Below, piece after piece: positions 1 through 7,474 of a DNA stretch of 64,000 nucleotides (position 1 is the first letter of the stretch; every line of letters begins with the position of its first letter). A program made the position numbers and the translations under genes. Where the stretch lies: NCBI RefSeq assembly GCF_000374025.1, contig NZ_KB893172.1:62001-126000 (forward strand), written 5' to 3'. This DNA is from Spirosoma panaciterrae DSM 21099. Lineage in GTDB: Bacteria; Bacteroidota; Bacteroidia; Cytophagales; Spirosomataceae. The notes beneath the pieces are model-generated. The model saw only the letters and a program-made list of their open reading frames with translations, did not search any database and was not told the DNA's origin.

Positions 1-33
1 TAGTATAAGACCGATGAGCCCGAAAATGTTTGC

Positions 34-1692
34 TCAAATGATAGCCTGGGCCGCTGCCCTACCAGCGGTGCGCCCCGAAAACAGGCACCCGCCCAAAAAC
101 GTACCTTCCAGTGCCCGATAGCCATGCATACCGCCACCGCCAAACCCCGCCACTTCGCCCGCAGCATACAGGCCTGGAATAGGCTCACCCTGTGTGCCCA
201 ATACCCGGCCTGATAAGTCAGTTTGCAGACCCCCCAGCGTTTTACGGGTGAGGATGTGCAGACGAACGGCAATCAACGGACCGGCTGCCGGGTCAAGAAT
301 AGCGTGCGGTTTTACGGTTCGAATCAGTCGGTCGCCCAGGTAATGGCGGGCTCCCCGGATGGCGGTAATCTGGGCATCTTTGCTAAACGGGTTGAGCAAC
401 TGCCGGTCTCGGGCCATTATTTCGCGTTCAATCGTCGCCAGGTCGAGTAAAGCATTGCCTGTCAGTTTGTTCATTGCGGTAACCAGCTCTGTCAGGTTAT
501 TTTTGACAATGAAGTCTGCTCCGTTCTGTTTGAACGCTTCGACGGGCGCGGGAGCCATTTTGCCGACAGCCCGACCCAACACCTGCCGCCAGCTTTTGCC
601 CGTCAAATCCGGATTTTGTTCCGATCCCGACAAGGCAAATTCTTTCCGAATAATGGCCTGGTTCAGAATAAACCAGGTATAGTCGTAGCCTGTTTGCTGA
701 ATGTGGCTGAGCGTTCCCAGGGTATCGAAACCCGGAAATAAGGGAACGGGCAGTCGATTGCCCAGGGCATCGAACCAAAGCGACGATGGACCGGGCAAAA
801 TCCGAATGCCGTGTTGGCTCCAGATGGGCGCCCAGTTTTGTACCCCTTCCGTATAATGCCACATCCGGTCGCGGTTGATGAGGTTAGCCCCGGCCGTTTC
901 CGAAATGGCCAGCATACGCCCGTCTACATGATCGGGTACGCCCGAGAGCATATGCCTGGGCGGTTCGCCCAGGCGCCGGGGCCAGTTTTGACGGACTAGC
1001 TCATGGTTGGCCCCGATACCACCCGAGGTGACAATAACAGCCTGAGCATGAAAGCTAAAATCGCCAACGACAATACGCGAACTTTTCTCGCCCCGCTTTA
1101 CGGTGCTGGGCTCCAGAATGTCGCCCCGAATGCCCTGAACAGCCCCATCCGTGACCAATAACTCATTGACCCGGTGGCGAAACTTTAGGGTAATCAGTCC
1201 TTGTTTGACAGCCTCCCGAACCCGTTGCTCAAAAGGAGCTAAAACGCCAGGCCCCGTACCCCAGGTTACGTGAAAGCGGGGAACGGAATTGCCATGCCCG
1301 ATCGCACCGTATCCCCCTCGTTCGGCCCAGCCCACAACCGGAAAAAAGCGAATTCCCTGCTGCCGAAGCCAGGATCGTTTCTCCCCGGCGGCAAAGGCCA
1401 CATACGCTTCCGCCCATTGTCGGGGCCAATCATCTTCTGGTCGGTCGAAGGCGGCTGTGCCCATCCAGTCGTCGAGGGCCAGTTCGTACGAATCCCGGAT
1501 TTTCAGTCGCCGTTGTTCGGGCGAATCGACGAGAAATAGTCCGCCAAACGACCAGAACGCCTGACCACCCAGGCTTTGTTCGGGCTCCTGATCGACCAGT
1601 AAAACGCGTTTGCCAGCATCGGCCAGTTCGGCAGCCGCTACCAGCCCCGCCAGCCCTGCCCCAACGATAATGACATCGGCGTCCGTTTGCAT
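34..1692 (-). CDS. FAD-binding dehydrogenase (fumarate reductase/KsdD-type flavoprotein)
   Basis: A 552-residue flavoprotein of the FAD_binding_2 superfamily. The N-terminus has the dinucleotide-binding signature VGAGLAGL at about residues 10-17, followed by an acidic residue ending the second strand. The C-terminus has the typical FAD-closing segment (YAAGEVAGFGGGG, then GTFLGGCLFSGRTAG). The family oxidises or reduces C-C bonds next to a carbonyl, as in 3-ketosteroid dehydrogenases and fumarate reductases. There is no signal peptide, so it is probably cytoplasmic. The ATG at 1692 directly precedes the flavin motif. No partner gene is adjacent, so the substrate cannot be named. Confidence 0.85.
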   Translation of the reverse strand: MQTDADVIIVGAGLAGLVAAAELADAGKRVLLVDQEPEQSLGGQAFWSFGGLFLVDSPEQRRLKIRDSYELALDDWMGTAAFDRPEDDWPRQWAEAYVAFAAGEKRSWLRQQGIRFFPVVGWAERGGYGAIGHGNSVPRFHVTWGTGPGVLAPFEQRVREAVKQGLITLKFRHRVNELLVTDGAVQGIRGDILEPSTVKRGEKSSRIVVGDFSFHAQAVIVTSGGIGANHELVRQNWPRRLGEPPRHMLSGVPDHVDGRMLAISETAGANLINRDRMWHYTEGVQNWAPIWSQHGIRILPGPSSLWFDALGNRLPVPLFPGFDTLGTLSHIQQTGYDYTWFILNQAIIRKEFALSGSEQNPDLTGKSWRQVLGRAVGKMAPAPVEAFKQNGADFIVKNNLTELVTAMNKLTGNALLDLATIEREIMARDRQLLNPFSKDAQITAIRGARHYLGDRLIRTVKPHAILDPAAGPLIAVRLHILTRKTLGGLQTDLSGRVLGTQGEPIPGLYAAGEVAGFGGGGMHGYRALEGTFLGGCLFSGRTAGRAAAQAII

Positions 1693-1716
1693 GGTATATG
1701 TTATGCTTTTATAGGG

Positions 1717-1798
1717 AATAGAACGCAGATTAGTATGATTTCTATGATTAGTTATGATCTGTGTAAATCATAGAAATCATACTAATCCGTGTTCTATT
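1717..1798. repeat. Long inverted repeat (extragenic hairpin), copy 1 of the GATTAGTATGAT family
   Basis: Arms 1717-1748 and 1767-1798 are complementary over 32 bases with two mismatches, around an 18-base loop. The arm core GATTAGTATGAT and the loop-side sequence GATCTGTGTAAATC both recur in the hairpin at 55269-55352, more than 53 kb away. It lies in the 139-base gap between the GH36 gene and the flavoprotein, both on the minus strand. It could end GH36-side transcription or be a mobile-type extragenic palindrome. There is no clear T-run. Confidence 0.8.
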
Positions 1799-1831
1799 GC
1801 AACTACGAAAGCTTAATCTAAAGTTTGCCTA

Positions 1832-4024
1832 CTAATTCGCTTCGGTCAGTTCCAGTACCACACTGGTTCGGCGGGTATCTACCTGTGGGTTGAAGCCGAT
1901 GGTCATCAGGTAATTGCCAGAGTAAGACGGGCTGGTTGTATTGATCGAGGAACGTGTGCCCGGATACACATTGAGTTCCTGAATTTTGTAGGTCTTATCC
2001 GGGTTCAGTCCTTTTAGTTTGATAGGAGCCTGACTGCCCCCCTTGTAGCGGTTTTTGACCAGATACGTAAACCAAACCGCTCGATCCCGTTGCTCACTGA
2101 CATACAGGCTCGAGGCAACATCGGTGTCGTATGGCGAAGCCAGCCGGAACAAATCGCCCTGCCAGATGGTGGTTTTGATGCGCTCGTAGGTTTTCAGGGC
2201 CTGCTGGCTGAACTGTAGTTCGTCGTCGGTTAGTTTGCTCACCACAATATCGTAGCCGAGTTTTCCCATCATGGCCACATCGGTTCGGAATTTGATCGGC
2301 TGTTTGCCCCAATCGGTTACGTGATTGCAACTGGCAATGGATGGGAAAAAGTACGAGTAATTCCATTGAATAAAAATCCGTTCCATAGGGTCGGTATTAT
2401 CACTGGGCCAGTATTCCGTAAAATACTTCAGGGCCCCATAATCAACGCGTCCACCGCCACCCGAACAAAGCATCATAGGTAGAGTAGGGTATTTGACCCG
2501 AAGCCGATCCAACACCTTGTACAAGCCCAGCACATAATCGACATACAGGTTCGACTGGTTCGTATTGGTGGCCGAATAGGCATTATAAATGACCGCGTTG
2601 CAATCCCATTTGATAAAGCCAAGCGTCGGATTTTTGGTGATCAGGTCGTTCACGAGGTTATACACAAAGTCCTGCACTTTCGGATTCGACAGGTCAAGCA
2701 CTAACTGATTTCGGAAGTAATACTCCGCCCGGTTGGGGAGTTTGATGACCCAGTCGGGGTGTTTTTCGTAGAGTTCACTTTTGGGGCTGACCATCTCGGG
2801 CTCCAGCCAGATGCCGAATTTGATACCCGCATTTTCGGCTTCCCTGACCAGATACCCCAGCCCGTGCGGCAGTTTTTTAACGTTCTCCTGCCAGTCGCCC
2901 AGAGCGGCATGATCGTCGTTGCGGGGGTATTTGTTGCCGAACCAGCCATCGTCGAGCAGAAACAGGTCAACCCCTAGTTTTTTACCGTCTTTGAACAGGG
3001 CACTCAACTTCTCTTCGTTGAAATCGAAATAAGTCGCTTCCCAGTTGTTCAGTAAGGTGAGTCGGTTCCCTTCACCCTGTGGGATGCGGTGTTTACGCGC
3101 CCACCGATGCAGACTGCGACTGGCTCCGCCCTTTCCTTGCCGGGAATAGGTAAACAGGAAAGCGGGCGTGGTAAACTCCGTACCCGGTGCCAGGTTGTAC
3201 GCCGAGGCATATGGATTGATGCCGGGCAGAATTCGCAGATTGTGCAGTGGATCTACCTCAAACGCCAACTGATAATTGCCCGACCAGGCCAGCGTACCTG
3301 CGATCACGTCGCCTTGATCTTCGTCGGCAGGTTGGTTGAGCGATACCAGAAACGACGGGGGCTGAAACAGGTCGGCCCGTGTACCCAGCTTGGAATCCAG
3401 TACTTTAATGCCTTCAGTCAGCAACACTTCCGATGGGTTCATCTCGTTGGCCCAGTCGCCATGAAAATGGGTCAGGTAGTAAGTCTGAGCGGGGATATAC
3501 AGATTGGCCGATGCGTATTTGTGCAGCACAACGGATTTCTTCTCCGTATGCCGAATACTCGACCATTGCTCAATGACATCGTCTTTCTGATACGCCTTGT
3601 AAAACAGCGTTACCTCAAACGGATATTGCGGGTCTTTCAGATACACTTTGGTCAGTACGATACCGTCGGCCACCGATTGTGTTTCATGTCGGACGTACTT
3701 CAGGTCGAGGGAAGGGTTGCCGTCGGCATGGGTTACCTGAATGGCTGGTTCGAGTAGGTTACGACTTCCGGCAGGTGTATACACCGAGTTGTAGAGGCCC
3801 GTATAATCTTCGCCCCGTTTCTCATTGGCCGGAATGGCTGCGTATTCGGCCGTATTGCGAAGTTTAGCGCCCAGATGAACCAGGGTGGGAATTTGCTCTT
3901 TGTCGACCCGAATGACCAGCGCAGTTTGATTGGTCTCGATTACAATGTGTGTGTCGCCGGGTGCTGCCTGTGCAGAAAGCAGGGTTACAAGAAGGAACGG
4001 GAAGAGTAAATAAGCCAGTTTCAT
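1832..4024 (-). CDS. Secreted alpha-galactosidase, GH36
   Basis: A 730-residue protein with a signal peptide (hydrophobic residues 5-20, cleavage after AQA). It carries the GH36/clan GH-D hallmarks: the DDGWFG segment, then GIWLEPEMVSP, the nucleophile motif KWDCN (Asp near residue 474) and the acid/base motif WPSDNTD (Asp near residue 542). Its length matches bacterial GH36 enzymes, with an N-terminal beta-sandwich before the TIM barrel and a short C-terminal beta domain. It releases alpha-linked galactose from oligosaccharides, probably in the periplasm. The ATG at 4024 gives a proper signal peptide. No transporter is next to it. Confidence 0.93.
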   Translation of the reverse strand: MKLAYLLFPFLLVTLLSAQAAPGDTHIVIETNQTALVIRVDKEQIPTLVHLGAKLRNTAEYAAIPANEKRGEDYTGLYNSVYTPAGSRNLLEPAIQVTHADGNPSLDLKYVRHETQSVADGIVLTKVYLKDPQYPFEVTLFYKAYQKDDVIEQWSSIRHTEKKSVVLHKYASANLYIPAQTYYLTHFHGDWANEMNPSEVLLTEGIKVLDSKLGTRADLFQPPSFLVSLNQPADEDQGDVIAGTLAWSGNYQLAFEVDPLHNLRILPGINPYASAYNLAPGTEFTTPAFLFTYSRQGKGGASRSLHRWARKHRIPQGEGNRLTLLNNWEATYFDFNEEKLSALFKDGKKLGVDLFLLDDGWFGNKYPRNDDHAALGDWQENVKKLPHGLGYLVREAENAGIKFGIWLEPEMVSPKSELYEKHPDWVIKLPNRAEYYFRNQLVLDLSNPKVQDFVYNLVNDLITKNPTLGFIKWDCNAVIYNAYSATNTNQSNLYVDYVLGLYKVLDRLRVKYPTLPMMLCSGGGGRVDYGALKYFTEYWPSDNTDPMERIFIQWNYSYFFPSIASCNHVTDWGKQPIKFRTDVAMMGKLGYDIVVSKLTDDELQFSQQALKTYERIKTTIWQGDLFRLASPYDTDVASSLYVSEQRDRAVWFTYLVKNRYKGGSQAPIKLKGLNPDKTYKIQELNVYPGTRSSINTTSPSYSGNYLMTIGFNPQVDTRRTSVVLELTEAN

Positions 4025-4170
4025 AGTTGAAGAATTCAGACTGCAAAATAGGCATTTACGGCTTGTTTACTCTACCATTCGGAAACGGATTAGCCAATCA
4101 GGTCGTTGCATAAGGCATACGGATAGTTCGCAGATAATACGGGGTCATCCTTTTGCCAGATGGTATTAAG

Positions 4171-4557
4171 TTAGCTTATTTGATAGATCTGGATATGATT
4201 GCCGCAGGTATCGGCAAATACGGCCAGTGTTGTTGTTCCCATAGGCGTAGGTTTCATGCTGAATGAAACGCCCTGCGAACTTAGTCGCCTGTATTCGGCT
4301 TCAATATCATCGACCTGAAAGGCGGTCAAAGGAATTCCGGCGTCGAACAGGGCTTTCTGGTAGGTTTGGGCGGGAGGAAAGCCCATCGGTTCAAGCACAA
4401 TTTCTGTACCGTCCTGCTCTTCTTTGGAAACGACCGTCAGCCACCGATGCTCGCCCATAGGGATTTCCGTTTTTTTGATAAAACCCAGAACGTTGGTATA
4501 AAATTGGAGCGCCTTTTCCTGGTCGTCGACCAGTACGCTCACCAGCTTGATTCGCAT
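4171..4557 (-). CDS. VOC-family glyoxalase/dioxygenase-like protein
   Basis: A 128-residue single-module VOC protein. It has the usual start (VSVLVDDQEKALQFY), a central LEPMGFPPAQ stretch and the C-terminal signature (FADTCGNHIQIYQI). Family members use a metal-bound beta-alpha-beta-beta-beta fold for glyoxalase, dioxygenase or resistance functions; the substrate is not predictable. I chose the ATG at 4557 because the longer frame to 4584 begins with TTG and adds nine non-conserved residues. It follows the AraC gene on the same strand by about 50 bases, a common pairing. Confidence 0.85.
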   Translation of the reverse strand: MRIKLVSVLVDDQEKALQFYTNVLGFIKKTEIPMGEHRWLTVVSKEEQDGTEIVLEPMGFPPAQTYQKALFDAGIPLTAFQVDDIEAEYRRLSSQGVSFSMKPTPMGTTTLAVFADTCGNHIQIYQIS

Positions 4558-4605
4558 AAAATAAGTAGTTGTTGAACTGGGCAAAGATCAACTGAAAAGG
4601 CTGAC

Positions 4606-4995
4606 TTAGGCTCTCGAAAATTGCTTTTTTCGCTGGTAGGCCGATGGGGTATAATCGGTATATTTTTTGAACAGCCCAATAAACGACGTAGTACTATCGA
4701 AGTTCAGGGCATAACAAACCTCGCTGGTCGATAGGCCGGTTTGCAGAAGTTGTTTAGCCCGGATAAGGCGCTGTTCGGTGCGGTACTGATGCGGAGTGCG
4801 GCCATAACAACGTTTGAACAGGCGTAGAAAATGAAATTTCGATAGGGCTGCGGCCTGAGCTATTGTTTCCAGGCTGATGGGATCGGTCAGATGGCTGTCA
4901 ATGAATTGCCTGGCCCGAACAATCTGCCTGACCTGATAATCGGCCGGAAAATGCTCATCCCGAATTGCCAGAACCTGAGTAGCGTAATACGTCAT
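4606..4995 (-). CDS. AraC-family regulator, DNA-binding domain only
   Basis: A 129-residue protein that is almost entirely the two-helix-turn-helix AraC/XylS domain. The first HTH is around LETIAQAAALSKFHFLRLFK. The second is around TSEVCYALNFDSTTSFIGLFKKYTDYTP, ending in the canonical P-x-x-Y-R. There is no ligand-binding domain; only about 25 residues precede the domain. The following VOC gene is the likely co-transcribed partner or target. The effector is unknown. Confidence 0.88.
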   Translation of the reverse strand: MTYYATQVLAIRDEHFPADYQVRQIVRARQFIDSHLTDPISLETIAQAAALSKFHFLRLFKRCYGRTPHQYRTEQRLIRAKQLLQTGLSTSEVCYALNFDSTTSFIGLFKKYTDYTPSAYQRKKQFSRA

Positions 4996-5042
4996 GAATT
5001 GTTGAGCGCAATAGGGCCTGGGTTAGTAATCCGATAATACCA

Positions 5043-5489
5043 TCATTTTAGGTAATAGGTCTGGAGTAAACGCATCGCTTCTTTCTCGTCTTCGGCACAA
5101 ACGGTGCAGAACGTGCCAATGCCATTGACTGGGCCTTCGTACTGCCAGTGGAACGTTTTTCGGTATTTTTTCTGCCTGTCCATGACCTCTATTTTATTAC
5201 CCACCGGAATGATCTGCAACGTATATTGATTGGGAAACTGAACCGTAAATCCGGCTTTTTTGTCCAGCCTGGATTGGCCTGCAAACTGTAAAGTCGTTTC
5301 TTTTCGATCTTTGCCATACGTGTAGCTGATGGTTGTCCGCTTGCCGTTATTCGCCCAAAAACTGAACTCTTCATAGGTGTCGGTACCGGGTTGCCCATAG
5401 GCATAATTAGCCACTTTCATGGACGATTGGGCTATGGCACCTGTCGCCACAACTAGTAAAAGCAGCATGAGTGTTTGTTTTAATGACAT
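5043..5489 (-). CDS. Small secreted protein of unknown function
   Basis: A 148-residue protein whose ATG at 5489 opens a clear signal peptide (MSLKQTLMLLLLVVATGAIAQ). The longer reading to 5549 would start with GTG and put 20 polar residues before the signal, so it is rejected. The mature part is rich in short beta-strand-like segments. It has two cysteines near the C-terminus (CTVCAEDEKEAM) in a CxxC spacing. I do not recognise the family. It is probably exported. Confidence 0.7.
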   Translation of the reverse strand: MSLKQTLMLLLLVVATGAIAQSSMKVANYAYGQPGTDTYEEFSFWANNGKRTTISYTYGKDRKETTLQFAGQSRLDKKAGFTVQFPNQYTLQIIPVGNKIEVMDRQKKYRKTFHWQYEGPVNGIGTFCTVCAEDEKEAMRLLQTYYLK

Positions 5490-5666
5490 AGGTTCGTGTG
5501 TTGAGGTCGCTAAACAGGCTGATCCATAGCGCGAAGAATACGTTTGCACGATAGCTAACTAATTTCGATCGGTGATCGACGTTCGCTATTTCTTTGTCAA
5601 ACGAACCCTATTTTGGATGAACTGTTTCAAAACCACCAGTGCCCATCGACTTAAACGTTCCTTCCT

Positions 5667-6413
5667 ATGCCAAACAGTATACTTTTTATCGCTGCATCAC
5701 TGAGCCTTTTTATCCCCCTTGCGCCTGTTGACCCGACTCCTCGGGCAGCCCCTGCCGATAAGCCGTTACAGGTGAACGACGTGGTGTATGTGCACGCATC
5801 CAGCAGCCTGACGCTTCGTAAAACACCTTCGAAAGATGGTCTCAAAATCGCTTCGGTTCCGGCCAATGGTACTCCGCTTACGGTAGTGGCTTTGCCGGAG
5901 CCCGGTAGTGCCTATATCGCCGAAACCATCGGTACGTTTGCCGTAAAAGGCGGGTGGGTGGTGGTAAAAACACAGGCTGGGCAGGAAGGGTATTTGTTCG
6001 ATGGGTATCTGTCGCGGTACAAGCCTTTGCAGCGTGAAAAAATGGATGGTAGTGTGTCACTGATGGATGCCTTTTACCGAACTATATCGCCCGTAAAAGG
6101 CAAACGAACCTCGCTGCCCGCCACCAACGGGACCATCGAGCGGTACCAGTACTTCTATGCCGATGGCGCCCGGTTTGAAGAGCAGTATTACGAAGGAGGA
6201 GCCACGCAGATTCTGGAACTGCCAAAGGATAAATTTACCATGCAGGAAGTACTGGTTCTATTTCGAACAGCCTGGTTTGGGAAAGAAAAAACGAAAGGGA
6301 GCTATGATGCCGCCAAACAGCAACTGACTATCGACGGTGATGGTGGGTATTCCCAATTGATTATTCAGCCTAAGGGCAATCGCTGGATGCTCAAGTTCTC
6401 AACGGCTGATTGA
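5667..6413 (+). CDS. Exported SH3-like (bacterial SH3b) domain protein
   Basis: A 248-residue protein with an N-terminal hydrophobic signal. From about residue 37 there is an SH3b-like module: VVYVHASSSLTLRKTPSKDG, then LTVVALPEPG and a GGWVVVKTQAGQEGYLFDGYLSRY ending. This pattern of LxLRxxPs, VxV and GxxGYVxxxYL is the family signature. The remaining ~140 residues match no domain I recognise. SH3b modules often bind cell-wall peptides, but here the role is only inferred. Confidence 0.72.
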   Translation: MPNSILFIAASLSLFIPLAPVDPTPRAAPADKPLQVNDVVYVHASSSLTLRKTPSKDGLKIASVPANGTPLTVVALPEPGSAYIAETIGTFAVKGGWVVVKTQAGQEGYLFDGYLSRYKPLQREKMDGSVSLMDAFYRTISPVKGKRTSLPATNGTIERYQYFYADGARFEEQYYEGGATQILELPKDKFTMQEVLVLFRTAWFGKEKTKGSYDAAKQQLTIDGDGGYSQLIIQPKGNRWMLKFSTAD

Positions 6414-6529
6414 CGGATGAGCAAACTCGTTCCTACTCTGTATGGCTACAAAGGCGTGTAACTGTCGCAACGGAGTATACTGGGTATTTGCCAAAACATG
6501 AATCTGTTTAAGCGTTTACAGAAAAGACA

Positions 6530-6579
6530 TTTTTGTCATTCCAACTGGTCCGCCCGTGCGGCAGAAGGAATGACAAAAA
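6530..6579. repeat. Inverted repeat TTTTTGTCATTCC with nested hairpin
   Basis: Arms 6530-6542 and 6567-6579 are perfectly complementary over 13 bases. The 24-base loop holds a nested CCGC/GCGG stem. It lies between the plus-strand SH3b gene and the minus-strand nagB-like gene, a convergent gap where a bidirectional terminator is expected. The outer sequence TTTTGTCAT resembles the arm ends of the hairpin at 53810-53901. Confidence 0.7.
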
Positions 6580-6626
6580 CGCTCATTTTTAGCTTAACGT
6601 CAAAAGCTTGAGCAGCTTCAGCCTCG

Positions 6627-7418
6627 TTAAACTATTCCTGAATTGGTGTGCGTGACTTCGCCGATCAGCCGGGCGCTATCTTCATCGATGTATAGCCGGG
6701 CGTTGGGATGAGTGCGTAATGAGGTTGACGGGTATTTTTCGCTAACCTCCTCCATAAGTGTATGCTTAATAGCTGCGGCTTTGTTAGCGCCGGGTACCAT
6801 ACAGAAAATGTACTGTGCCCGAAGTAAAGCAGGTATGGTAAGTGTATAGGCTATAGGGGGAACATCACCGACCGAGGGAAAACATCCATCGTGAACCTGC
6901 TGCTGCTTACAAGGCTCATCGAGGTCAATGATTTTAACCAGATAGGGGTCATTGAAGTCGGCAACGTGCGGGTCGTTGAAGGCCAGGTGGGTGTTTTCGC
7001 CAATTCCCATGCAGGTAATATCCGTTCTGTGTGCTTCCAGCAAGGCGCTGTACCGGCTACATTCCTGCGCATCGTCCAGTCCCGTTTCGTTTAGGTAAAA
7101 TACCTGCTTGAAGGGCACCTTGCTGAATAGCCTGTCGAACAGGAAGTTGCCGAACCGTTGCGGGTGATCTTTGGGTAGACCCGTGTATTCATCCATATGA
7201 AAGGCATTGATGCGGTCCCAGGCAATACCCGGTTCGAGTACGAGAGCATCCAGAAACTCATTCTGTGAGGCCGCAGCCGCAAAAATGATGTTTACCTCGT
7301 CCTGTTGAGTAAGCAGTTGACGGATGCAGGCACCAGCTTCGTTGGCAGCCGCCTGGCCCATTTGTTGGCGTGTTGGAAAGATGCTGACCGTGAGTTGATC
7401 TACAGTAAGTTGGTCCAT
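6627..7418 (-). CDS. nagB: Glucosamine-6-phosphate deaminase (NagB-type)
   Basis: A 263-residue member of the glucosamine/galactosamine-6-phosphate isomerase family. It shows the substrate-binding loop after the first strand (FAAAASQNEFLDAL), FHMDEYTGLP near residue 70 with the catalytic Asp, and GIGENTHLAFNDP near residue 137. The second motif replaces the usual GIGxDGHIAFNEP, so one Asp-Gly pair differs. The family converts GlcN-6-P to fructose-6-P and ammonia in the cytoplasm. It is the last gene of the minus-strand run that starts at 17245. The altered motif leaves room for a related amino-sugar phosphate as substrate. Confidence 0.87.
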   Translation of the reverse strand: MDQLTVDQLTVSIFPTRQQMGQAAANEAGACIRQLLTQQDEVNIIFAAAASQNEFLDALVLEPGIAWDRINAFHMDEYTGLPKDHPQRFGNFLFDRLFSKVPFKQVFYLNETGLDDAQECSRYSALLEAHRTDITCMGIGENTHLAFNDPHVADFNDPYLVKIIDLDEPCKQQQVHDGCFPSVGDVPPIAYTLTIPALLRAQYIFCMVPGANKAAAIKHTLMEEVSEKYPSTSLRTHPNARLYIDEDSARLIGEVTHTNSGIV

Positions 7419-7474
7419 TATGAAAATACAGAAAGAAGGGCGCCGGGCAGGTACAGGGCCCAGCGCTCAGTTTA

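Noticed and set aside
811..999. Plus-strand frame inside the FAD-dehydrogenase gene
   Set aside because: It is a shadow of the well-supported minus-strand gene and has no domain or start evidence.
3089..3757. 222-codon plus-strand frame opposite the GH36 gene
   Set aside because: The length is notable, but it overlaps the GH36 catalytic gene entirely and shows no domain.
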